Assembly: GCA_018821535.1 (NCBI GenBank)
Contig: JAHJLV010000053.1
Span: 62,001-126,000, forward strand
From: Pseudomonadota bacterium
GTDB lineage: Bacteria; Desulfobacterota; Desulfobacteria; Desulfobacterales; Desulfobacteraceae
Reading direction: 5' to 3'
DNA: 64,000 nucleotides
This document shows, piece after piece, positions 35,030 through 44,900 of this stretch; positions within the stretch are counted from its first letter, which is position 1; the number at the start of each line of letters is the position of its first letter. The notes beneath the pieces were generated by a model. It did not search any database and was not told the DNA's origin. It saw only the letters and a program-made list of their open reading frames with translations. A program made the translations under genes and the position numbers.

Positions 35030-36925
35030 ATGACACAGGTTTTATTAATTCAATTGCCGATTCCCAAATTGAATCTGGGAAAGAAAATCGGAAACATTCC
35101 CTTGGGCGGGGCATGTCTGAAACAGGCAGCAGCAGCTCTGCCCCATGTAAATGTGGAGGTTTTGCCCGAAATCCTGGCCTCATATATGGGGGATGCTGCT
35201 CTGATGGATCTGATTCTTGAAAAAAAGCCTGATCTTCTGGGATTTACGGTTTACAACTGGAATGTGGAACGGTCACTTTATCTTTGCCAGCAGCTTAAAC
35301 AGCGTCTGGGGTGCAGGATTGTGCTGGGCGGACCTGAAGTCACGCCGGACAATTTGCTGATCCGTTCCCATGCTGTGGATGAGTATGTCTGCGGCGAAGG
35401 GGAACAGGCCCTCGTTGATTTGCTGAACGGGGTTATCGCTCCCAAAAATGCATGCCGCAGTGCCTGTTCAGAAAAAATATTCAGAACAACACCCAGCCCT
35501 TATCTGGATAATTTTCTGGAACCCTTTGCTGAAAACCTGATGCTGCTTGAAACCCAGAGGGGATGTCCCTATCGTTGCGGATACTGTTTTTACAATAAAG
35601 CCAGAGGGTCTGTGTCGTTTAAGGACCCCCGTCTGCTGCTTGATGGGGTTCAGTGGGCTGTGGATCGAAAAATCAGCGAGATTTATCTGCTCGATCCATC
35701 TTTGAACGCAAGACCAGACCTGAAAACCGTTCTCAAGCACATAGCGGTCATCAACCGTGACAGGCATGTTGCTATCAACAGTGAAATCCGCGCTGAATCC
35801 ATTGATCCGAAGATGGCGGATCTGTTTATGCAGGCCGGATTCACCGGATTTGAAATCGGATTGCAGACCACGAATAAAAAGGCCCTGTCCATCATGAACC
35901 GTCCCACAAACCTGAAAAAATTCATCCAAGGGACCCGCATGCTCAAAGAGCGGGGAATTGTTCCCCGTATTGATCTGATATCCGGACTGCCCGGAGACGA
36001 CCTCAATGGATTCCGCCGGTCTGTTGAATTTGTGAAAGAAAACAACCTGCACTATGATGTTCAGGTTTTCCCTTTGTCCGTGCTTCCGGGAACATCTTTC
36101 CGCAGACACAGTGAAGAACTGGGGCTGTCTTACGAACCTGCTCCGCCCTATACCATCATTCAAACAGATACTTTTTCCAGCGAAGATATCATGCGGTCCT
36201 TTGATTATGCCGAATCCCTGTTTGATTTAACCTTTTTCCCCATGCCGGAGTTGAACATTGCATGGAAAAAACACCTTGCAGCGCCCCTGACGGATATCTG
36301 GGTTTCTCTGGACAGCAGAAGAGCCCTTGCCAGACTTTTTATAGATCGTATCCGTCCTCTGGAAACCATCGAGGCCCTGTCACGATTCATGACATTCCCT
36401 TATCAGGTATATGTCAATTCAAGCCTAAAGGATGAAAGATTCATATTAAAATGTTTGAATATATTAACAAAGAACAATCCATTCTCAGCCTTTGAAATTA
36501 TTTTTATTGAGCCTGAAACGCTTCCGGATGTGCCTGCGTATCTTGACCATCTGGCCCTTAAACGGCCTCATTATCTGGACAATGACCTTCGGTTCATTCA
36601 TGGCAATCCGGGAAATCGTGCCGCATTGTTCACTGTTGTGTCAAAAGCGCAATATCCTGTATTTGAAGGTGACATGAAACGGCATATCTATTTATGGAAC
36701 CAAAACGATCTCCCGGAACAAAAAGATATTGACAGCCTGGCTGATTTTGATGGAATACTGATCGACAGCCCTGTCCGTGACGAGATTGCAAGCACCTGGC
36801 AGGACCATTTTGCGCCATCTGTCAATGATCTTCCCCAGATCAGCTTTTCACGGCTTGACCTTCAGGAACGGTGGATATCTCTGACTCTGGGGGATGAATA
36901 TCTGGAGACCGTTTTCTGGGTGTGA
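35030..36925 (+). CDS. B12-binding-type radical SAM protein
   Basis: The 631 residues begin at MTQVLLIQLP, the usual N-terminus of this class; a 17-codon upstream extension is less likely. Residues 1-140 form a cobalamin-binding-like Rossmann domain (LGFTVYNWNVERSL, IVLGGPEVTP, EYVCGEGE). The radical SAM domain has the cluster motif C179-x3-C183-x2-C186 (RGCPYRCGYCFYN), then LLDPSLNARPDL and GFEIGLQTTN. A C-terminal domain of about 230 residues is unknown. The substrate cannot be told; no partner genes are adjacent, and the upstream region is unusually rich in inverted repeats. Confidence 0.87.
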   Translation: MTQVLLIQLPIPKLNLGKKIGNIPLGGACLKQAAAALPHVNVEVLPEILASYMGDAALMDLILEKKPDLLGFTVYNWNVERSLYLCQQLKQRLGCRIVLGGPEVTPDNLLIRSHAVDEYVCGEGEQALVDLLNGVIAPKNACRSACSEKIFRTTPSPYLDNFLEPFAENLMLLETQRGCPYRCGYCFYNKARGSVSFKDPRLLLDGVQWAVDRKISEIYLLDPSLNARPDLKTVLKHIAVINRDRHVAINSEIRAESIDPKMADLFMQAGFTGFEIGLQTTNKKALSIMNRPTNLKKFIQGTRMLKERGIVPRIDLISGLPGDDLNGFRRSVEFVKENNLHYDVQVFPLSVLPGTSFRRHSEELGLSYEPAPPYTIIQTDTFSSEDIMRSFDYAESLFDLTFFPMPELNIAWKKHLAAPLTDIWVSLDSRRALARLFIDRIRPLETIEALSRFMTFPYQVYVNSSLKDERFILKCLNILTKNNPFSAFEIIFIEPETLPDVPAYLDHLALKRPHYLDNDLRFIHGNPGNRAALFTVVSKAQYPVFEGDMKRHIYLWNQNDLPEQKDIDSLADFDGILIDSPVRDEIASTWQDHFAPSVNDLPQISFSRLDLQERWISLTLGDEYLETVFWV

Positions 36926-36977
36926 TTTTTAGAATCTGTGGATTTTAAGCAGAAACGATAATAAGTTCGATCCCTTG

Positions 36978-37005
36978 TTTACATTCCTGAACGAGTATTT
37001 ATAAT
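36978..37005 (+). promoter_or_regulatory. Sigma-70 promoter of hslO
   Basis: TTTACA (36978-36983) and a perfect TATAAT (37000-37005) are 16 bp apart, 51 bp before the hslO ATG. Confidence 0.6.
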
Positions 37006-37056
37006 ACAGGAAACATTTAATAGCGTATTTAAAATGATATGGGCTAAAAATACTAT

Positions 37057-37983
37057 ATGATTAAAAAAGATATTTTTAATAAGGATGTTAAAGAACAGTT
37101 CAGGGCAGCTGCAAAAGACCGGATATACCGGTTTGTCGTTGCGGACGGCATGATAAAGGGTGCAGTTATCCATGCCACGCGGATGGTGGGTGAAATGCAG
37201 GCCAATCATGAACTGGGGCCTCTGGAGACCCTGATTCTGGGCCAGGGATATATTGCAGCAGGGCTTTTAAGTTCCAGTCTCAAGGCAAAGAATGACCGGA
37301 TCAGCATGAATATAAAATGTTCAGGCCCGGTTAAAGGCCTGGATGTTGAATCCAATGTTTTTGGAGAGGTGCGCGGGTATCTTAAAACCCCCCATATTGA
37401 AGTGGAAAATCCGGACAGGATTAAATATCTGTCCACCTTGTATGGTGCAGGTTTTCTGACCATGACAAAATATCTGGACAATACGCCCCACCCGTACTCA
37501 GGGCAGGTGGCTCTGGAGTACGGCAGTATTGCAGAGGACCTGGCCAATTATTTTCTGATTTCCGAGCAACTGCCCACAGGCTTTAAACTCAGTGTGTATT
37601 TTGATGATGAGAATACCATGAAGGGTGCCGGGGGGATTTTTCTTCAGGCCATGCCCGGAGCAGATGCAGACAAGGTGATTGCGGCTGAAAAAATCATACA
37701 GACCCTTGATTCTCTGGGTCAGTTGTTTGCGCAGGATCAGACACCGGAGCAGATTATTAAAGATGCATTTTCATCCCTTGATCCTGTGATTCTGGCTGAC
37801 AGCAGGATCGAGTTTTTCTGCCGGTGCTCAAAAGACAGGATGCAGGGATATTTAAATGCACTGTCCAGAGAAGAAAAAGAGGATATGATGCGCAATGGTC
37901 CTTTTCCGGTAAAGGTCAGGTGCCATCATTGCAATTCAGAATATATGTTCAGCCAGGAAGAACTAAAGATGCTTGTAGACTAA
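37057..37983 (+). CDS. hslO: Redox-regulated chaperone Hsp33
   Basis: Hsp33 is a cytoplasmic holdase activated by oxidation. The 308 residues fit the family: KDRIYRFVVADGMIKGAVIHAT near the start, GPVKGLDVESN..GEVRGYL, and the C-terminal redox switch with C255-x-C257 and C289-x2-C292, which bind zinc when reduced. Presence in a strict anaerobe lineage suggests a role in surviving oxygen exposure (inference). Confidence 0.94.
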   Translation: MIKKDIFNKDVKEQFRAAAKDRIYRFVVADGMIKGAVIHATRMVGEMQANHELGPLETLILGQGYIAAGLLSSSLKAKNDRISMNIKCSGPVKGLDVESNVFGEVRGYLKTPHIEVENPDRIKYLSTLYGAGFLTMTKYLDNTPHPYSGQVALEYGSIAEDLANYFLISEQLPTGFKLSVYFDDENTMKGAGGIFLQAMPGADADKVIAAEKIIQTLDSLGQLFAQDQTPEQIIKDAFSSLDPVILADSRIEFFCRCSKDRMQGYLNALSREEKEDMMRNGPFPVKVRCHHCNSEYMFSQEELKMLVD

Positions 37984-37995
37984 AAGGAGTCAATT

Positions 37996-38289
37996 ATGTG
38001 TAATCAGCATGTCCATTACAGTCCCCATCCGGAAATTGTTCAGTTAATGCCGGTGCAGAATTCATTATATGCAGTATATCAGACCCCTGCGCCGTATGAA
38101 TTTGCAGTTGAAAAAGGCCAGGCAGATATAAATATTGTGCCCGTTCTTTTCATGGCATTGATCCGGCACGGGGAAAAGACCATGGTGGAGGGTTTTTTTG
38201 CCTCAGGCACCATTCAGTCCTGCGAAGATCTGGATGGATTTAAAGGATATGCTGCCTCTCTTGTGGATGCTGAAAAACTGTATGCCTGA
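37996..38289 (+). CDS. Small protein of unknown function
   Basis: The 97 residues start 6 bases after AAGGAG and 12 bp after hslO, so the gene is real and likely co-transcribed. There is no signal peptide or membrane helix. The sequence begins MCNQHVHYSPHPEIVQLMPVQNS and has one N-terminal Cys with nearby His residues. I recognise no family. Confidence 0.75.
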   Translation: MCNQHVHYSPHPEIVQLMPVQNSLYAVYQTPAPYEFAVEKGQADINIVPVLFMALIRHGEKTMVEGFFASGTIQSCEDLDGFKGYAASLVDAEKLYA

Positions 38290-38336
38290 TCGCATGGTTA
38301 CACGTTAAATTTTACTGTTGAAAACAGGGGGATAAT

Positions 38337-38786
38337 ATGGCCGGAACTATTAATATTCAGGTAATTAACGGTCCGAACCTGAATATGCTTGGAAAAAGAG
38401 AGCCGCAGATATACGGGGCAGACACGCTGGATCAGATCAATGCCGGGCTTGAAAAAGCAGCTGCACCTATGGGCGTGGCGCTCAAATTTTTTCAGTCCAA
38501 TCATGAAGGCGCTATTGTGGATAAAATTCATGGGCTGTTTGAAGACAGGATGGATGGAATTATCATTAATCCCGGGGCCCTGACCCATACCAGTGTGGCA
38601 TTGAGAGATGCATTGCTTTTACTGTCCTGTCCCATTGTGGAGATTCATCTGTCCAATATCTATAAACGAGAAGCCTTCCGTCATAAATCAATGATTGCAG
38701 ATATTGCCACAGGTCAGATATCCGGTTTTGGCCATTACGGATATCACATGGCACTGGGCGCCATATTGAATATAATAAACGGGTGA
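38337..38786 (+). CDS. aroQ: 3-dehydroquinate dehydratase, type II
   Basis: The enzyme carries out the third step of the shikimate pathway. The 149 residues show NGPNLNMLGKREPQIYG with the catalytic Tyr26, QSNHEGAIVDKI, INPGALTHTSVALRDAL and EIHLSNIYKREAFRHKS. All are typical, and the length is normal. Confidence 0.96.
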   Translation: MAGTINIQVINGPNLNMLGKREPQIYGADTLDQINAGLEKAAAPMGVALKFFQSNHEGAIVDKIHGLFEDRMDGIIINPGALTHTSVALRDALLLLSCPIVEIHLSNIYKREAFRHKSMIADIATGQISGFGHYGYHMALGAILNIING

Positions 38787-38795
38787 ATAGGCGCA

Positions 38796-39536
38796 ATGAA
38801 TCATCCTGATCTGCTGATTCTGTGTGCCACACTGCCTGAGGTTTCCGGGTTTCTTGCCCTGTGTCCTGAAAAATCCACCTGCACCACAAAGACAGGGCAT
38901 CAGATCAGATCCGGGAAGGTGGGATCCTCTTCCTATGATCTGTTAATCACCGGCCCCGGGGTCTTTAATATGGCCTATGCGTTTGCCGCCTGCCTGAATG
39001 AATCAGCCCCTGAAACGGTTATTGTAACAGGGATTGCAGGGGTTTTCAGACAAAGTGGTTTTGGTATTGGCGATATCGGCATTGCCACGCAGGAACAGTA
39101 TCTTCATACAGGGATTCAAGGACAGGGCATTAAAAATGATCCTCTGCCGTTTGAGTTGATCGGGAATTATCCGTTGACCCGGCAGGGGATATATCTGTTT
39201 GATGAAGAAAAAGCAGATGCATATCAAAAAAAAATATCACTGAATGCAGATGCGTATCTGGCGGACGAATCCCGGACAAAAATTTTTAAAGGGCCTTTTC
39301 TTACCGTCTCCACCATTACATCCTCCACAGAGGATGCCGACCTGCTGTATTGCGCATATGGTGGTGTCGTGATGGAATCCATGGAAGGGGCTGCCTGCGC
39401 ACATATTGCAGCCTGCTGTGATCTGCCCCTTGTGCAGATACGGTCAGCGTCAAATTTTGTGGGACAAAGGGACAAAACCCGCTGGGATATTGAGACTGCG
39501 GTGAACCGTCTGGGCAAGGCCCTGGCATCCATTTGA
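38796..39536 (+). CDS. mqnB: Futalosine hydrolase
   Basis: The enzyme cleaves futalosine to dehypoxanthinyl futalosine and hypoxanthine in the futalosine route to menaquinone. The 246 residues are a nucleoside-phosphorylase-fold protein with ITGPGVFNMAYAFAACL, VTGIAGVFRQSGFGIGDIGIATQEQYLHTGI and GGVVMESMEGAACAHIA near residue 190. It starts 9 bp after aroQ; both belong to chorismate-derived metabolism. Confidence 0.88.
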   Translation: MNHPDLLILCATLPEVSGFLALCPEKSTCTTKTGHQIRSGKVGSSSYDLLITGPGVFNMAYAFAACLNESAPETVIVTGIAGVFRQSGFGIGDIGIATQEQYLHTGIQGQGIKNDPLPFELIGNYPLTRQGIYLFDEEKADAYQKKISLNADAYLADESRTKIFKGPFLTVSTITSSTEDADLLYCAYGGVVMESMEGAACAHIAACCDLPLVQIRSASNFVGQRDKTRWDIETAVNRLGKALASI

Positions 39537-39618
39537 CCGTATTTCGGGGTTAACAGGCTTTTTTATTGTTTAACAAACATATTTTTATAAAACATATGAA
39601 TCTCATCCGGAGGAAAAA

Positions 39619-40110
39619 ATGACCGACACTGAACTGATGAAATTTTTTGAACATCACTATAGAGAACAGGTCCGCTTTGACAAACATATGGGCATGGAAT
39701 TGACTGTAAAATCTCCCGGAGAAGTCTCTTATTGTCTGAAGGTGGGTGAACAGCATCTGACAGCACCGGATTCGGCCCATGGCGGTGTGGCAGCCGCCAT
39801 GATGGATGCAACCCTGGGGGTGGCAGCCCTGTCCTATGCAGTAACCCAGGGAAACCTTTGCGCCACGGTTGAATTTAAAATCAATTATCTGCGGCAGGCC
39901 CGGCCCGGAACAACACTGGTTTCAAGCGGCAAGGTGAAAAATATCGGCAAACGCCTGGTGGTATCCAGGGCAGATATTGTTGAAGAAGAAACCGGTGATC
40001 TGATTGCCACAGGGCTTGGAACATTTACCCAGTACCCTGCGGGCAGAAGAAAAGATGTTCAGCATATGGCAGATGCCCAGGTCAGTTTTTCTGAAGATGA
40101 AATTTCTTGA
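39619..40110 (+). CDS. PaaI-type hotdog thioesterase
   Basis: The 163 residues have the PaaI/4HBT hotdog core: DSAHGGVAAAMMDATLGVAALSY, ATVEFKINYLRQARPGTTL and GKRLVVSRADI. It probably hydrolyses an aromatic or short acyl-CoA; the substrate is unknown. GGAGG lies 6 bases before the ATG. Its end overlaps the TatD gene by 14 bp. Confidence 0.87.
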   Translation: MTDTELMKFFEHHYREQVRFDKHMGMELTVKSPGEVSYCLKVGEQHLTAPDSAHGGVAAAMMDATLGVAALSYAVTQGNLCATVEFKINYLRQARPGTTLVSSGKVKNIGKRLVVSRADIVEEETGDLIATGLGTFTQYPAGRRKDVQHMADAQVSFSEDEIS

Positions 40111-40927
40111 TTCACATTGTCATCTGCATGACTCACGGATTATTGCAGATATCGACGGTCTGGTCCGCCGGGCGCAGTCTGTTAATGTCCGGTACATGGT
40201 CAGTTGTGCAACCATGGAAGACAATTTTGAGTTGACAGGTCATTTGTCACAACAATATCCCTCAATTCTGCCCTGTTTCGGGATTCATCCCTGGTTTATC
40301 AAAATGCGGTCGGAAAAATGGAAAGACACGCTTGAAGCATATCTTTTAAAATATCCGTCCGGTGTGGGGGAAACCGGGCTTGATTTTACGGATAAAACCT
40401 GGGACAGGGAAGATCAGATCACGGTGTTTGAACATCATCTGCGTCTGGCGATTGAATTGAAGCGGCCCATCAATATTCATATCAGAAAAGCCTGGGAGGT
40501 GTGTGTTCAGATTTTAAAAAAAACAGGCAGGCTGACGGTTCCGGGGTTGATTCATTCGTATTCAGGCGCTGCAGATATGGTGCCGGTGTTTGAAAAATAT
40601 AATCTGTATATTTCTTTTTCAGGTTCAGTGACCAATCCATCCGCAAAAAAAGTGGCTGCAGCCATAAAAAAAGTATCAATGGACCGGTTTGTCCTGGAAA
40701 CGGATACACCGGATATCTTTCCGTACCTGAGTGAATCAGAAAACGGTCAGATGTCTGCGAACAGATATTTGACCGGAAACGAACGGCTAAACGAACCGAA
40801 AAATCTGCCCGCCATCGCACGGATTGCCTCTCTTTGCAAAGGGATGGCAGAACAGGAATTTGCAGATCATGCCTATGAAAATGCATGCTGTGTGTTCCAG
40901 CCGCTGCTCAAAGGAGAGCCTGCATGA
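40097..40927 (+). CDS. TatD family metal-dependent hydrolase
   Basis: The 276 residues begin MKFLDSHCHLHDSRI, whose HxH is the first metal site. GIHPWF, GVGETGLDF, NIHIRKAW, IHSYSGA and the late VLETDTPDIFP supply the remaining ligands. TatD proteins are deoxyribonucleases or deacylases. The start at 40097 is fixed by the HCH motif; upstream codons lie inside the thioesterase gene. Confidence 0.9.
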   Translation: MKFLDSHCHLHDSRIIADIDGLVRRAQSVNVRYMVSCATMEDNFELTGHLSQQYPSILPCFGIHPWFIKMRSEKWKDTLEAYLLKYPSGVGETGLDFTDKTWDREDQITVFEHHLRLAIELKRPINIHIRKAWEVCVQILKKTGRLTVPGLIHSYSGAADMVPVFEKYNLYISFSGSVTNPSAKKVAAAIKKVSMDRFVLETDTPDIFPYLSESENGQMSANRYLTGNERLNEPKNLPAIARIASLCKGMAEQEFADHAYENACCVFQPLLKGEPA

Positions 40928-41661
40928 TGGATCAGTTTGCCAGAACCCGGCAGCTTCTGGGAAGCCTGGGGATGAACAGAATTCAAAACGCCACAGTGGC
41001 GGTTTTCGGGCTGGGAGCTGTGGGATCATTTGCCACAGAGGCCCTGGCCCGCACAGGGATTGGCAGTCTGCACCTGATTGACTTTGATCAGGTGGATGTA
41101 TCCAATATCAACCGCCAGCTGTTTGCGCTTCATTCCACCATTGGCAGAAAAAAAGCAGTCCTGGCCCGGGAACGGGTCAAGGATATTTACCCGGACTGCA
41201 AGGTGGTGATTCATGATTCCTTTGTCAATGCGGACAGCCTTGGCAGTCTTTTGTCAAACGAGTTTGATGTGGTGGTGGATGCCATAGACGGTTTGAATTC
41301 AAAGGTAAATCTGATTGTCGAGGCAAAGGCTCTGGGGCTTGAAGTGGTGTCCAGTATGGGGGCTGGGGGCAGAACCGATGTTTCCATGATCCGGACAGGG
41401 GATATCAGCCAGACCACTGTCTGTCCCCTTGCCCGGGTGGTGCGCCAGAGGCTTCACCGCAGAGGCCTGTATGAAGGGGTGCATGCAGTGTACTCCATTG
41501 AAAAACCATTGAACAAACAGCCCTATGATCCAAAAGATGCAGTTGATGCGCTCAAAGATCACGGCCGGAAAAGACCGCCTATCGGAACCGTCCCCTGGGT
41601 GCCTGCTGTTTTCGGGCTGACCATTGCAGGCCAGGTGGCAGATATTCTGATACACGGCTGA
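40924..41661 (+). CDS. tRNA threonylcarbamoyladenosine dehydratase-like (TcdA/CsdL)
   Basis: The 245-residue E1-like enzyme shows VAVFGLGAVGSFATEALARTGIGSLHLIDFDQVDVSNINRQLF and AIDGLNSKVNLI. The MoeB/ThiF Cys motifs are absent, as in TcdA, which cyclises t6A37 of tRNA. It overlaps the TatD gene stop (ATGA). MoeB/HesA is the alternative, but length and N-terminus favour TcdA. Confidence 0.87.
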   Translation: MMDQFARTRQLLGSLGMNRIQNATVAVFGLGAVGSFATEALARTGIGSLHLIDFDQVDVSNINRQLFALHSTIGRKKAVLARERVKDIYPDCKVVIHDSFVNADSLGSLLSNEFDVVVDAIDGLNSKVNLIVEAKALGLEVVSSMGAGGRTDVSMIRTGDISQTTVCPLARVVRQRLHRRGLYEGVHAVYSIEKPLNKQPYDPKDAVDALKDHGRKRPPIGTVPWVPAVFGLTIAGQVADILIHG

Positions 41662-41672
41662 TTGCGGTTGCG

Positions 41673-41936
41673 CTATTTGAATTTTTCAGCAGCTTTCCTG
41701 CTTTTATCTTTTTCTTTGTGTTCGTAAGGCATGCCCGCAGGCGGCAGATCAGATTTTTTACTGTCTTTCCTGTTTTTTTTCAGCTGGGTCTGGGCAGGCG
41801 GTTTTGGTAAAACAGTGATCTGTTTGCCGTCTGTATCTGTGTAGATATAGGTTCCGGCATACCCTGTGGAAAAGAAGAAACACATGGCTGTAAAAATAAA
41901 GATCAGCAATTCAAGACGTTTTTTGAAGGGTTTCAT
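41673..41936 (-). CDS. Small DUF4124-like exported protein
   Basis: The 87 residues have a signal peptide (to about residue 27, STGYAGT) and a short YIYTDTDGKQITVLPKP segment like the start of DUF4124. A Lys/Pro-rich tail follows. It is the last gene of the msh-like operon, 11 bp after the large adhesin gene, so it may be a pilus-associated periplasmic protein (inference). Confidence 0.65.
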   Translation of the reverse strand: MKPFKKRLELLIFIFTAMCFFFSTGYAGTYIYTDTDGKQITVLPKPPAQTQLKKNRKDSKKSDLPPAGMPYEHKEKDKSRKAAEKFK

Positions 41937-41947
41937 TGTGTGCTCCT

Positions 41948-44900
41948 TTATTCCAGGCTTCCAAAACCGCTCTGGATATTGACAGCGTTTGAATCCACCC
42001 CCAGTTGAACAGCAAAATCGGTATAGCTGACCAGCTTTTGGGTACCGTAATCGCCAATATCTCCAAACACATGCAGCCCGATTTCACTTCGGTCTGACTG
42101 GGTGCCAAAAGAATCGCCGTCCGGTGTGGTGAATCTGCTGGTGCGGATGGTGAAACTGTTTTTTAACAGAGTTTGTTCCGCATTGGGATTCACAATCCAG
42201 TAGTTTGTTGATACAGCCGCTTTAACCGGGGCAGCCGCAACAGAAACATTATCCACCAGGGTAAAGGCATCTGCCTCATCACAGGTGATGGTCAACGGGC
42301 CATTGGGGCAGTCTTTCCAGTTGCGAATATCAAATACCGGCCATTTGATGGTGTTTGAACCGGTTCCAAAGGTGGGATTGTATTCATCTCGAACCGTATT
42401 GTTATACTGGTTGTCTGAAACCTGGCCTGCCAGAGAGGCATTGCCGTAATAAATTTCAATGTCATTGAGTTTGACGTTCTCCACCCGTTTTTCCCTGACC
42501 CTTACAAACAGGGAGGATAAATCCCGCGGGGTGCCGTTACTGGATTTTTTAACATTTGAATCGTCGGTAATATCCTTGTAGGCCAGCCACCGTCGTTGCT
42601 GGGCACCGCCTTGAATATACTGTTCCCACAGGACCAGCAGCAGTCGGTCATTTTTTTCCCGGGTGCCGTGAAATTCAGGTTTGATATCATCGGGTATCAT
42701 ATCATTATAGGTGTTCAGGCTGGAATCATACCGGACATAGGAAATACCATAGCCAGCGTATTTGCCAGCCTGGGGCTGGTGCCATCGAAAGCAGATGCCG
42801 GAGGCACCATAATCGAGCTGATCTCCCCACACTGTTTTGACCTGGATGGTATAGTTTAAAAATTTCTGGGTACTGGTCCATTTGGCGGCCAGTTCAGCAT
42901 TTTTGGACAAGGGCAGGATGTGCCCGCCGATTTTGTTGGCAGGATATCCCAAAAAGACAATGGTGCCGTTATCCCCTACTGCATATATTCCGGTCCGGTC
43001 ACTGCCCCAGATGGAATTCAAATTTTCGGTGGTGACTTCTGCTGTGGGCACCAGTTCAAAGCCTTGTCCTTTGTTATAGACAATGGTGCCGTTGTCGCCA
43101 ATGATATAAAAATCATCCGCACTGTTGCCGTAAACCCCGTTGAGATCGGCAGTGGTGGGGATATCACCTGCAGGAATTTTTATCCATTGCCCCTGCCAGG
43201 AATCTTCCCACTGGGGGCGCCACCAGACCCAGCGATTTCCGATTCTTTTCCATCGGAAGCTGTAGTTGGGCGCATCTTTGCTGGCATTGTGATAGACCGA
43301 ACCTGCATCTCCCACGGCATATATATCATCAAAGGCACTTCCCCAGATGCCCCTTAAAGGGCTTCCTGCAATAATGACGGCAGGTTCATAGAATTCATGC
43401 ATGATAATGCCGTTTCCGGCATTGGGTCCCCCTGAAAATTCACCCACCATAATGTTCTGACGAGGCTGGGGCCCGGTAGCCCCATAGGTTGCATCGTCTG
43501 AATAGGGTTCTTCAACAGCCCACAGGCACCTGAAATTGGCATGCCCGCCAAATTCATTGATATACCAGTTGTAGTTGGCAAGCACATCTGCTGTATGGGG
43601 AGAATCCCAGTTATAGGGATTGGTGCCTGCCTGGCCATATCCGTCAAAATGTCCCCAGCTGATGCCAAAGGCGGCATAAATATCATAATTCTGCCCCTGA
43701 CTGGCATGAACCCAGCCGGCCCCGGATTCATTGATGAGGGTCTCACCATTGTCTCCACCCACAAAGATATTGTCTGTATCCGTGGGAACTGTTTTTTCTT
43801 TGGGAACACCCCAGATAGCATTCAGATCCTGGGTGGTATTGCTGGTCATGCTGGTAAAGGTGCTTCCGTTCCAGTGGAGAATGGTGCCATCATCCCCCAC
43901 AAAATAGATATTGTCCGATGCATTGCCCCAAAGACCATTAAGATTTTTGGTTCTGGCCGCTTCCGGCAGCCGTTCCTTGTCGATGACCCGGGCAGTATAG
44001 CCCTTGTCCTGTTCAATTTGTGTAAAATTTTGAAAGGTTACATAATTCTGGCTGTTCCAGTCACTGCCAAACTCAGTTTGAATCTCATGGGTGGTGATGG
44101 TTTTTTTCTCAGATTCCGGAATAGAATCATCTGCATTAAATTCCCAGTTGGTCAGCTGGGTGTGCCCATCCACTTCATCATTGAATACTTCTGGTTTTGA
44201 AGGGCCGCCGCCTCCCATGTCCAGGGGCTCAGGGGTGTCTGCCGGAATCTGGAGTTCATCAGTGATAAAGACATTGAGGCCAATGCCCAGGTCAGCGGCA
44301 AAACTGCCGGTTCCCAGATTACCTGTGGAATTTATCAATGCCTGTTTTTTAAGCACCACAAAAGAAGAACTGTTGATGGTCAGGGGCAGTTGATCCTCTT
44401 CCACAGGGGTGATGCCGGTCAGAAGAACGGATCCCTGTTTTTTTTCTCTATATTTATAGATTCCCAGAGACTGGGTTTTATCCTTGAAAATCTCAATCAG
44501 GCCATTGCGCCTGGGAAAGATGTTCAGCCAGTCATCAGAAGGAGACAGGGTCAGGGTCCCGCCCCGGGTCACTGTCTGTGATGATTGCGGAGAAAAGGCC
44601 AGCTGGACGCTGGTATTTTCTGGAAGCGTGACAGATGTATTCAGTGTAATATTGAACTGGTCTGGATTAAAACCAGCTCCAGGGCTGGCATTTCCGCTTG
44701 AATACTCATAAAAATCAGTATTGATTTTTACGGTTCCTGTTGCCGGAAGCGCAGCCTGAAATCCATCTGGAAATTTGCCTAAAACAATGAGCGGCAGTGT
44801 TGAAGAGGTATTGACAGTTGATGCAGTGACAAACCAGTACGGGTAGATTTCCAGCTTGAAACTGCCCTCATCATTGAGCAGGGTGACATTTTCTTCGTGA

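Noticed and set aside
35468..36163. 231-codon minus-strand frame in the radical SAM gene
   Set aside because: It is antisense to the CxxxCxxC-containing frame and lacks a family resemblance.
43541..44200. 219-codon plus-strand frame inside the adhesin gene
   Set aside because: The opposite strand encodes regular repeats with a prepilin start; the plus frame has no start signals.
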